A program made the position numbers and the translations under genes. This document shows, piece after piece, positions 1-5,920 of a DNA stretch of 6,389 nucleotides. Each line of letters opens with the position of its first letter. Position 1 is the stretch's first letter. The DNA is from Chitinophagia bacterium. GTDB lineage: Bacteria > Bacteroidota > Bacteroidia > Chitinophagales > Chitinophagaceae. Under the pieces are notes generated by a model, which saw nothing but the letters and a program-made list of their open reading frames with translations, had not been told where the DNA came from and made no database searches. The DNA is taken from NCBI GenBank assembly GCA_010027295.1, contig RGVM01000166.1:1-6389 (forward strand), in the 5' to 3' direction.

Positions 1-811
1 CGATGAGCCTGGGCACTTCCGTGGCGTTGCTCAGCGTCGGCAGCAGCTCCTTCATGACGGTATGGTAGGCCTGCACACCTGTGAGGTCCATCCATCGGAA
101 CACACCCACCAGCGTCATCCAGTAGCCGGCGTTGTTGCGACAGGCCCTGTCCACATCCTCCACCGTGGCATAGCCGCCCTCCACGAGGTGGCAGGCCTCG
201 CGGTACATGGCGTACATGAGACGGTTAGTGATGAAGCCGCGGATGTCCTTCCGCACCAGCGTGGGCTCCTTCCCCCAGTGCCAGGACAGGTCATAGAGGG
301 ACTCACCCATGGCGACATCGCTCCGGTCGCCGCAGATCACTTCCAGGAAACGCGTGGTGTGCGAGGGCTCGGCCCAATGCAGTCCGAAGAATCGCTCGGG
401 CCGCAGCGTCAACCCCTGTAGGATGCTGATCGGTATGGCCGAGGTGTTCGACGTGAGGAGCGCATCGTCGGCGATGACCGCCTCCACCTTCGCATAGACG
501 GTGCGCTTCACCTCGGCATCCTCGAGGGTGCATTCGACAACGAGTCGCGCCGTCGCCAGCTCGCGGTAGTCTTCCGTGATCACGAGTCGCTGCAGGTGCC
601 GCTCGGGTCCATGCGGCGTGAGTCCCTCCTCCCTCGACTTCGTCAGATGCCCCCTGATGCGCGACAGCGCGTGGTCGAGGTCGGACGTGACGGGGGCGAC
701 GGCCACCACCGGATGGCCCGCCATCAGCAGGCAGGTGGTGATGCTGCAGCCCATGAGGCCCAGTCCCACCACGCCGACGGGTATGCCTTCGGGTTGGATC
801 GCATTCGGCAT
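1..811 (-). CDS. 3-hydroxyacyl-CoA dehydrogenase family protein (partial, C-terminus beyond window)
   Basis: This is an NAD(P)-dependent oxidoreductase of the 3-hydroxyacyl-CoA dehydrogenase / L-gulonate 3-dehydrogenase superfamily; the substrate is unknown. I translated it by hand from ATG at 811 to the window edge (270 residues), so about 40-50 residues are probably missing. An N-terminal Rossmann motif GLGLMG (residues 16-21) is followed by SNTS (121-124), then HWAEPSHTTRFLE with the expected catalytic pair His145 and Glu157, then GFITNRL with the family Asn196. Two positions are odd. The acidic residue at the end of the second beta strand that normally binds the adenosine ribose is Ala39 (VAVAP), and the usual HxxNP reads HWAEP. 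The start lies 19 nt after the SDR stop, so the two are almost certainly cotranscribed. No Shine-Dalgarno precedes the ATG. With no CoA-pathway gene nearby, a sugar-acid substrate is as plausible as an acyl-CoA. The family is firm; the function is not. Confidence 0.85.
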   Translation of the reverse strand, partial: MPNAIQPEGIPVGVVGLGLMGCSITTCLLMAGHPVVAVAPVTSDLDHALSRIRGHLTKSREEGLTPHGPERHLQRLVITEDYRELATARLVVECTLEDAEVKRTVYAKVEAVIADDALLTSNTSAIPISILQGLTLRPERFFGLHWAEPSHTTRFLEVICGDRSDVAMGESLYDLSWHWGKEPTLVRKDIRGFITNRLMYAMYREACHLVEGGYATVEDVDRACRNNAGYWMTLVGVFRWMDLTGVQAYHTVMKELLPTLSNATEVPRLI

Positions 812-830
812 AGGAGATAGGATTGATGTG

Positions 831-1565
831 TCAATACGTGGCCCGCCCACCCGACAGGTCGAAGGTGAAGCCCGTCGTGAAGCTATTCTGAGGCGATACG
901 ATGAACAGGGCCATCTCGGCCACCTCCTGCAGCGTACCGCAGCGCCGCATCGGGATCTTCGAGGTCATGTAATCGACCTGCACGTCGGGCAAGCCATCCA
1001 CCAGCGGCGTGCGGATGACCGCGGGCGCCAGGGCGTTGACGGTCACGCCCGTCTCGGCATATTCCTTCCCCTGCACCTTGGCCAGGGCAATCACAGCGGC
1101 CTTGGAGGCCGAATAGGCCAGCATGCCGGCATTGCCCTCCTTGCCCGCGATGGAGGCGATGTGCAGGATGCGCCCGTAGCCCTGTCCGGTCATCACCGGC
1201 AGCACCTGCTTCGAGGTGAGGTAGGAGCCGAAAAAGTTCACGTCCATCACACGACGCACATCACCCGTGTCGGTCTCGTGGCTCTTTCGGTTCGTCAGGC
1301 CCGTGATACCGGCGCTGTTGACGAGGATGTGTATGGCACCGCGCTCCTCGAGGATGCCGTCGACGGCGATGCGGACGGAGTCCTCGTCGGTGATGTCGAC
1401 CTGCCGCCATCCGACGCGCTGCAAAGGCTCCGGCGGAGGCGTCTTGTCGAAGTTGAAGACAGCCACTCCTTGCTTTGCCAGTGCCTCGGCAATGGCAAAG
1501 CCAATACCCGAGCTGGCGCCGGTCACGATGGCCGTCTGCCCCTCAAAAGGGATGGGTTGTGTCAT
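831..1565 (-). CDS. SDR-family NAD-dependent dehydrogenase, possibly 2-keto-3-deoxy-sugar-acid dehydrogenase
   Basis: This is a classical short-chain dehydrogenase/reductase of 244 residues, the usual length, acting in the cytoplasm. Visible motifs are TGASSGIG (15-22) for cofactor binding, Asp40 at the end of beta 2 (suggests NAD rather than NADP), NSAG (83-86, variant of NNAG), catalytic Asn110, Ser138 (HIASIAG), and YSASK with Tyr151 and Lys155. The C-terminal FDLSGGRATY and the IASIAGKEGN segment resemble, from memory, 2-keto-3-deoxy-L-rhamnonate or L-fuconate 4-dehydrogenases, but generic 3-oxoacyl-ACP reductase-like activity cannot be excluded. I chose ATG at 1565 because it places the Rossmann motif at the normal distance from the N-terminus. 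A 32-residue longer reading from a TTG at 1661, overlapping the previous stop, adds a non-SDR hydrophobic stretch and is unlikely. It sits between the FAD oxidoreductase (92-nt gap) and the 3-hydroxyacyl-CoA dehydrogenase homologue (19-nt gap). Confidence 0.9.
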   Translation of the reverse strand: MTQPIPFEGQTAIVTGASSGIGFAIAEALAKQGVAVFNFDKTPPPEPLQRVGWRQVDITDEDSVRIAVDGILEERGAIHILVNSAGITGLTNRKSHETDTGDVRRVMDVNFFGSYLTSKQVLPVMTGQGYGRILHIASIAGKEGNAGMLAYSASKAAVIALAKVQGKEYAETGVTVNALAPAVIRTPLVDGLPDVQVDYMTSKIPMRRCGTLQEVAEMALFIVSPQNSFTTGFTFDLSGGRATY

Positions 1566-1603
1566 GGTGATTACAGGGATTGTCCAGGCAGAAGGTACGA
1601 CAG

Positions 1604-1619
1604 AAAAAACCACGAGGTT
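1604..1619 (-). terminator. weak terminator-like hairpin with T tract
   Basis: On the minus strand AACC-TCGT-GGTT (1619 down to 1608) forms a 4-bp stem with a 4-nt loop and runs straight into six T residues (1609-1604). It lies about 40 nt after the stop of the FAD oxidoreductase and about 40 nt before the SDR start. The stem is short and only half G+C, so at most it would be an attenuator or partial terminator. It could equally be chance. Confidence 0.22.
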
Positions 1620-1657
1620 CCCCCAATGGAAAAACATCAAATGCACACGCACTGCCG

Positions 1658-3589
1658 TCAAACCCTGGCCGAGCCGGGCCGCTGCAACAACGCCTGCAGC
1701 GCTTTCAGATGATGGGTGTACACGTCGCGCGGATAGGCACCCTGCCGGACGCAGACGGCCGCGGCCTTACCCACCACCTCGCCCATCATGCCGCAAGTCT
1801 TCATCACCCGAACGGGACCCAGGCCCGTCTTCGTCACGCTGATGCACCGGCCGGCCATGAACAGGTTCCGGATGTTGCGGCTGTACAGCGAACGGTACGG
1901 CGCCCAATACTCGTCGCCGTACTGGTACTCCTTGCCGCGCGTGTAGTCGGCCACGAACTCCATGTCCTCGAAACCCTCCTTGAACTCCTTCTTCGGACTG
2001 TGCAGGTCCACGTGCCAGGAACAGGGGAAGGAGGCATCCTCATATTTTCTCTGCTCCTTGAAGTCTTTCGCATCGAGTACCACGTCGCCCATCAGCCGTC
2101 TCGACTCGCGCTTCCCCGCGATGAAAGCGGCCCATCCGAGCCGATGCCTGGGATACATGCCGTCCACGTTCTTCAACACGTCCCAGGCGCCGTACATGGC
2201 CCTCAGGTTGTGGTCGCGTATGAGCTCTATGTCGTTGACCTGGTCCTTATTGAAACCGCTCTCCCAGTACCACATGTTGGCGAAGGAGGCCAGGCCCTCC
2301 TTGCCGAAGGTCTTCACACCCTTGCGCCCGGGAAAGGGCTTGTCGGTGAGGTCCAGCGCCCAGGGGCAGCGCGGGAAGGGCTGATCGTAATCGCCGGCCT
2401 CGCATTTCATCGACAGCGCGGCCTTGTCCTTGCACTCGCAGGCCAGCACCTCGTCGCGGTTGGTGGCGTCGAGCACGTTGAAGAGGTTGGTGCTGCCCAT
2501 CAGCTGCTCGACCTTATACTCATGGTCGGCACCGGCCAGGTAGCCGATGGTGGCGTCACCGGTGCAGTCGGAGAACAGCTTCCCCTCCAACCGCGTCTGG
2601 CGCGACGTGAGGGTGCTCTGCACCACCACGGCCCGGATCAGATCGCCCTCCGTCTCCACCGCCACTACCCGGTGGTTCAACAGCAGCGTGATGTTTGGCT
2701 CGGCTCGCACGATTCGGAGCTTCAAGGCATCGTCGTAATGGTCGGCCGAGACGCCGTTGAGCACCTGGCCCGACTTCTTCTGTATCGGCGGCAGGATCTC
2801 GTTGACGATATCGCCCACATGCGGGTACAGCGAACGGTTGGTATGCCCCTCGGGCCATACGCGCACCTCCGAGCTGCCATTCCCGCCGAGCACCGGCCTG
2901 TCCTGGACCAGCGCCACCCGCACACCGTTTCGCGCGGCGGCGATGGCGGCACAGGTACCCGCGAGACCGCCACCCGACACGATCAGGTCGAACGCTCCCC
3001 CCGCGTCCGGTCGGTCGGGTAAGCCCAGCAGCCGACGACGGAAGGCGGTGAGCTTGTCGATCTCGTTCGTCGGGATGAAGTCGGGGTCCTTGCAGAACAA
3101 CACCGCCTCGCAACGTCCCTCGAAGCCGGTCAGGTCGTGCAGGGCCAGTCGGGCCTTCCGCCCTACACGGACAATGCCTCCGTCGTGCCAGTGCCAGTCG
3201 GCACCCTTCGTGCCGAAGGTCTCCGGCAAGGGCTTTCCGTCGACCAGGAGCTGGAACCTGCCGGGGGCGCCGGGTGCCTTCCAGGGCGCCACCCAGTCGC
3301 GCGTACGCACCCATACGCGGTAACGGCCCGCGGACGGGAACCGTACTTCCGTTGTGGCGTCGGCCACCGGTATGCCCAGGCCATGGGCCAGCAGATAGGG
3401 GGAACCCATCCGCTGCATCGACTGCTGGTCGAGCTCCCACCCTCCGTGATGCGCGAACTGCTCCGCCTCGACGAAGAGGAACTCGCCGCCCACATCGCCG
3501 ACGGCGGCACGCGCCATCGACGGCAAACCCGACGCCAGGAGCATCAGACTGCTGTTCCCGATTCGGCCTACGAACTGTCTTCTGTTCAT
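1658..3589 (-). CDS. exported FAD-dependent oxidoreductase with N-terminal carbohydrate-binding-like domain
   Basis: This is a 643-residue flavoprotein of the FAD_oxidored type found often beside sulfatases and glycan enzymes; its reaction is not known to me. The N-terminus MNRRQFVGRI, a hydrophobic stretch (12-21) and AxA-A near residues 26-29 look like a twin-arginine signal peptide, which would fit export of a folded FAD enzyme. Residues about 35-170 form a beta-rich module (FVEAE, RYRVWVRTRDW, FQLLVDGK, WHDGG) resembling the domain shared with xanthan lyase/golvesin-type proteins. The FAD domain starts near 200 with SGGGLAG (205-211), then GGNGSSEVRVW (235-245), DCTGDA (341-346), RESRRLMGD (494-502) and a C-terminal NLFMAGR (575-581). 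ATG at 3589 was chosen because it gives the signal peptide; an upstream in-frame ATG at 3658 would bury it. It follows the sulfatase after 102 nt containing repeats, so it may have its own promoter. Family assignment is strong; substrate is unknown. Confidence 0.9.
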   Translation of the reverse strand: MNRRQFVGRIGNSSLMLLASGLPSMARAAVGDVGGEFLFVEAEQFAHHGGWELDQQSMQRMGSPYLLAHGLGIPVADATTEVRFPSAGRYRVWVRTRDWVAPWKAPGAPGRFQLLVDGKPLPETFGTKGADWHWHDGGIVRVGRKARLALHDLTGFEGRCEAVLFCKDPDFIPTNEIDKLTAFRRRLLGLPDRPDAGGAFDLIVSGGGLAGTCAAIAAARNGVRVALVQDRPVLGGNGSSEVRVWPEGHTNRSLYPHVGDIVNEILPPIQKKSGQVLNGVSADHYDDALKLRIVRAEPNITLLLNHRVVAVETEGDLIRAVVVQSTLTSRQTRLEGKLFSDCTGDATIGYLAGADHEYKVEQLMGSTNLFNVLDATNRDEVLACECKDKAALSMKCEAGDYDQPFPRCPWALDLTDKPFPGRKGVKTFGKEGLASFANMWYWESGFNKDQVNDIELIRDHNLRAMYGAWDVLKNVDGMYPRHRLGWAAFIAGKRESRRLMGDVVLDAKDFKEQRKYEDASFPCSWHVDLHSPKKEFKEGFEDMEFVADYTRGKEYQYGDEYWAPYRSLYSRNIRNLFMAGRCISVTKTGLGPVRVMKTCGMMGEVVGKAAAVCVRQGAYPRDVYTHHLKALQALLQRPGSARV

Positions 3590-3611
3590 GCTGTCAGGTT
3601 TTGAGATTCCA

Positions 3612-3638
3612 ATACTTCCCTGAATGAATATAAAGTAT
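3612..3638. repeat. inverted repeat ATACTT-N15-AAGTAT upstream of the FAD oxidoreductase
   Basis: Perfect 6-bp arms ATACTT (3612-3617) and AAGTAT (3633-3638) lie 23-49 nt upstream of the oxidoreductase start. On the minus strand the distal arm forms TACTTTAT (3637-3630), a partial match to the Bacteroidota -7 element TAnnTTTG, but I find no TTG at the matching -33 distance. A shorter TACTT-N7-AAGTA repeat sits just upstream of the kdgF-like gene (5688-5704). This may be an operator or chance in an A+T-rich stretch. Confidence 0.3.
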
Positions 3639-3678
3639 GAATGGCGTCGTGGATGCACATGGCATGGTGAATGAATAT
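3621..3678. repeat. 11-bp direct repeat TGAATGAATAT
   Basis: TGAATGAATAT occurs at 3621-3631 and again at 3668-3678, 47 bp apart, in the gap between the sulfatase stop and the oxidoreductase start. The copies match exactly. The gap is clearly richer in A+T than the flanking genes, as expected for a control region. The role is unknown. Confidence 0.45.
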
Positions 3679-3691
3679 GACAATCATTGTC
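3679..3691. promoter_or_regulatory. palindrome GACAAT-C-ATTGTC directly after the sulfatase stop
   Basis: A perfect 13-bp palindrome with 6-bp arms and a single central base abuts the sulfatase stop codon and ends 89 nt before the oxidoreductase start. The one-base centre rules out an efficient RNA hairpin, so a dimeric protein-binding site is more likely than a terminator. Its core AATCATTG recurs at 5704-5711 upstream of the kdgF-like gene. Function is inferred only. Confidence 0.35.
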
Positions 3692-5272
3692 TCACCGGTT
3701 GTACACGCCCTGCGCCCGGAAGCCGGGGAAGGGCCGCATGTTGCCGAATCGCGGATAGCTGTCGAAGACATCCCCGTTGCCCGTCACGCGCGGGTCGCCC
3801 TGGCGCCGCAAGGTGGAATCGAGGCTTGCCGACAGGCGACGCATCAATGAACGGTGCCGCTTGGAAGCCGCCAGGTCGTGCAGACAATATGGATCCTCTC
3901 TGATGTCGTAGAGCTGCGCGGCGGGCCTGCGGGCATAGGCCAGTGCAAAGGGCAGCGGAAAGCGATCCCGCTCCCGGATGAGCATCGACTTGACGGGCGA
4001 CTCGTCAACATCCTCATACCCCTCCACAATCGGTTTCATGCCCTTCGGCATGGGGCCGGCCTCCTTTGCCGAAGGGGGCGGGTCGCCGGCAGGCCATCTA
4101 TCCGGCTTGAAGTTTCGTATGAAGAGATACCTCCCGTCGAAGAGGGACCGCGCCGGATACCCGAGGTTGTCGGGACGCGCATGCGTGTGCCGCTCCCTAC
4201 CGGTCACGATGAACCGATGCAGGGCATTCATACCCGCACGCATGCCACCGCTGAGCAGCGGCCGCATGGAAACGGCACTCATGTCGGGGAATGGCGATAG
4301 TCCGATCATCTCCAGCACCGTCGGTGCAATATCGGCAAGCGAGACCAACGCATCTGTACCACCCTGCAGCATCCGTACGCCCGGACCGCAGATGGCCAGG
4401 GGCACATGCGTGCCGAAGGACTGCAGGTTGGCCTTGGCATAAGGATAGGCCATGCCGTTGTCAGCCGTCACGATCACGATCGTGTTCTCCCACTCGCCAG
4501 ATTCCTTCAACATGCGGATCATCTCTCCAAGCTGCCGGTCGAACCAGCCGATCTCGAAGGCATAGTCGGCCAGGTCCTCTCGCACCACCGGATGGTCGGG
4601 CAGGAATCCCGGGATCTCGGAGGAGTCGGTACGGATACCGGCCCTCCACCCCGATCCTGCCTCGTAATCGCGATGCGGCTCCTCGCCCCCATACCAGAAG
4701 AAGAAGGGCCGTCCCGCCTCGCGACGCGCCAGGAAGCTCCTGAAATTGGCGACATAGTCGGTGGCATGCACACCGGTGCTCGGCCGTACCTTGAGCCTCG
4801 CCTCGTTGTACTCATGGCCCGCCGGATTGCGCGTCCTCCCCGCATCCTTCCAGTTGCCGGGGCCCCATCCCTTACCGGTATACCCCACGGCATAGCCCGA
4901 CTCCTCCAAGGCATCGGTGAAGAGCCGGTACCGCGCCGGGAAAAGACTCGAATGCGTGCCGGCCTCCGCCAGCTCCCAGATGTTCCGGCCTGTCAAAATC
5001 GCCGCACGAGAGGGACTGCACTGCGGGGCCGCCGCGAAGGCGTTACGGAACAGCACGCCCGAGGCAGCCACACTGTCGAAGGCGGGCGTACGGAACATCC
5101 GGCTGCCATAGGCAGAAGCGTGCGGGAAAGACTGGTCGTCGGCAATCGCAAAGAGGATGTTGGGCCGCCGCTCACGATGGCGCCATGCTTCGACAGGACG
5201 ATGCGAAACCGTCAATAGCCACAACGTCGAGAACGCCAGGCAAAGCCGGGAGATGGACTTTTGGACATGCAT
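3692..5272 (-). CDS. S1-family sulfatase, N-sulfoglucosamine sulfohydrolase-like (S1_8-like)
   Basis: This exported sulfatase of 526 residues hydrolyses sulfate esters or N-sulfate on a glycan. The N-terminus (1-29, hydrophobic core 10-22, ending VEA) is a signal peptide, so it should act in the periplasm or outside. Asp45-Asp46 (ADDQ) bind metal, and CSPSR (85-89) followed by AAILTGR is the sulfatase signature. Cys85 must be converted to formylglycine by a maturase not present here. Lys134 (YTGKGWGPG), His200 (EEPHRDY), Asp271-Asn272 and Lys280 complete the site. The order of motifs and the RERHTHARPDNLGYPAR segment (359-375) match SGSH-like enzymes; the histidine found two residues after the lysine in human SGSH is Trp136 here. 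ATG at 5272 was chosen because it begins the signal peptide and lies 61 nt after the cupin stop; a longer frame to 5407 overlaps the cupin. The exact substrate cannot be read from sequence; S1_8 assignment is from memory of motifs. Confidence 0.94.
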   Translation of the reverse strand: MHVQKSISRLCLAFSTLWLLTVSHRPVEAWRHRERRPNILFAIADDQSFPHASAYGSRMFRTPAFDSVAASGVLFRNAFAAAPQCSPSRAAILTGRNIWELAEAGTHSSLFPARYRLFTDALEESGYAVGYTGKGWGPGNWKDAGRTRNPAGHEYNEARLKVRPSTGVHATDYVANFRSFLARREAGRPFFFWYGGEEPHRDYEAGSGWRAGIRTDSSEIPGFLPDHPVVREDLADYAFEIGWFDRQLGEMIRMLKESGEWENTIVIVTADNGMAYPYAKANLQSFGTHVPLAICGPGVRMLQGGTDALVSLADIAPTVLEMIGLSPFPDMSAVSMRPLLSGGMRAGMNALHRFIVTGRERHTHARPDNLGYPARSLFDGRYLFIRNFKPDRWPAGDPPPSAKEAGPMPKGMKPIVEGYEDVDESPVKSMLIRERDRFPLPFALAYARRPAAQLYDIREDPYCLHDLAASKRHRSLMRRLSASLDSTLRRQGDPRVTGNGDVFDSYPRFGNMRPFPGFRAQGVYNR

Positions 5273-5333
5273 CCCGAAAAGATACCCAAAAAAACGTTGT
5301 ACTGTGACCCGGAGGAGATGCCGGGCATTGTCG

Positions 5334-5681
5334 CTAGCCGAGGAAATCTTCTCGCATCGGGGTGAACACATCGACCAGGATGCCCTCCTCCAATGCCACC
5401 ACGCCATGCACGAGGTCGGGGCTCACGAAGAAACAGTCGCCGGCGGCCAGCATCCTCGTCGCCCCGTCGATGGTCACCTCGAAACGGCCCGACTGCACAT
5501 AGGTCACCTGACGGTGCACGTGCCGGTGCAGCGAGCCCACCGCGCCGCGCTCGAAGCGCACGCATACCATCATCAGGCTGCCGTCGTAGCCGAGGATCTT
5601 GCGCTCCACACCCGGATCGACGGACTTCCAGGGAATGTCATCGGAAAAGACGTACGCACCGGTCGAAACTTGGGATTCCAT
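5334..5681 (-). CDS. kdgF: KdgF-like cupin, putative unsaturated-uronate linearising protein
   Basis: This is a 115-residue single-domain cupin expected in the cytoplasm. KdgF proteins convert cyclic 4,5-unsaturated uronates from pectin or alginate lysis to the open keto form. Cupin motif 1 is visible as HRHVHRQVTYVQSG, with likely metal ligands His52, His54 and Gln58 (Gln in place of the usual Glu, as in KdgF). Motif 2 is GDCFFVSPDLVHG with His92. The ending DVFTPMREDFL (104-114) is a strong resemblance to KdgF. The length agrees with the family. The ATG at 5681 has no Shine-Dalgarno. It is the first gene of the minus-strand cluster, so the 5682-5920 region should hold the main promoter; inverted repeats there may be operators. 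A different small-molecule cupin role remains possible. Confidence 0.85.
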   Translation of the reverse strand: MESQVSTGAYVFSDDIPWKSVDPGVERKILGYDGSLMMVCVRFERGAVGSLHRHVHRQVTYVQSGRFEVTIDGATRMLAAGDCFFVSPDLVHGVVALEEGILVDVFTPMREDFLG

Positions 5682-5730
5682 ATCGAATACTTGACGTGAA
5701 AGTAATCATTGCCGCGGATCACCACACCCG

Positions 5731-5757
5731 ATCCTGATTTCGATGTAAGATCAGGAT
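5731..5757. repeat. inverted repeat ATCCTGAT-N11-ATCAGGAT upstream of kdgF
   Basis: Perfect 8-bp arms (5731-5738 and 5750-5757) lie 50-76 nt upstream of the kdgF-like start. An 11-nt spacer and no following T run argue for a dimer-binding operator rather than a terminator, though an RNA hairpin in a leader is possible. A GGATC (5716-5720) pairing with GATCC (5730-5734) overlaps it. The position suits control of the carbohydrate cluster. Confidence 0.45.
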
Positions 5758-5832
5758 GCCTGAGGGAAAGAAGACCTTGCCATTTTCCCGGACACCGGCC
5801 ATGGCACGGGGGTAGGGAAGGATGGCACAGCC

Positions 5833-5862
5833 TTGCCAATCGATGTAACGGCCCTACCTTAG
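5833..5862 (+). promoter_or_regulatory. candidate Bacteroidota-type promoter for the PAAR-like gene
   Basis: TTG at 5833-5835 is followed after 19 nt by TACCTTAG (5855-5862), which differs from the Bacteroidota -7 consensus TAnnTTTG at one defined base. The spacing fits the known -33/-7 arrangement and would place the transcription start near 5869, about 50 nt before the ATG. The same TTG is also part of a -24/-12-like element, TGGCAC-N4-TTGC (5823-5836). Confidence 0.42.
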
Positions 5863-5920
5863 CATATCGGGGAGGGCGCCCCCTCTTCGTTCACATCAAA
5901 AGGAAAACAGGGGAACCATT

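Larger units (their letters stand above)
5682..5920. promoter_or_regulatory. 239-nt divergent intergenic region
   Basis: This stretch separates the minus-strand kdgF-like cluster from the plus-strand PAAR-like gene and must contain start signals for both. I see an inverted repeat on the kdgF side (5731-5757), a TGGCA/TGCCA cluster (5778-5838), and a candidate plus-strand promoter (5833-5862). No convincing TAnnTTTG match was found for the minus strand; the best is TACTTTCA (5704-5697), without a partner -33 element. No small coding frame in it looks real. Confidence 0.6.

Noticed and set aside
1566..1661. TTG start for the SDR overlapping the oxidoreductase stop, adding 32 residues
   Set aside because: The added residues match no SDR feature and the shorter form has the normal distance to the Rossmann motif; the overlap is attractive for coupling but not sufficient.
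576..1712. Long plus-strand open frame of 378 codons, antisense to the SDR and 3-hydroxyacyl-CoA dehydrogenase genes
   Set aside because: Rich in His, Arg and Gly with no recognisable motif; it is the expected antisense shadow of genes with strong G/C third positions.
1580..3022. Plus-strand open frame of 480 codons opposite the FAD oxidoreductase
   Set aside because: The minus strand shows a full flavoprotein with signal peptide and FAD motifs; the plus frame has no family features.
4406..5218. Plus-strand open frame of 270 codons opposite the sulfatase
   Set aside because: Antisense to the conserved sulfatase catalytic region; composition is that of a shadow frame.
5277..5284. TATCTTTT (minus strand) as a promoter -7 element just before the sulfatase
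   Set aside because: It would start transcription at the ATG itself and there is no TTG at the -33 distance.
5288..5325. CCCGG-N8-CCGGG hairpin and a seven-T run (minus strand) between kdgF and the sulfatase, as a terminator
   Set aside because: The T run starts 13 nt after the 5-bp stem, too far for an intrinsic terminator.
5273..5407. Longer N-terminus for the sulfatase
   Set aside because: It would overlap the kdgF-like gene and place the signal peptide internally at residue 46.
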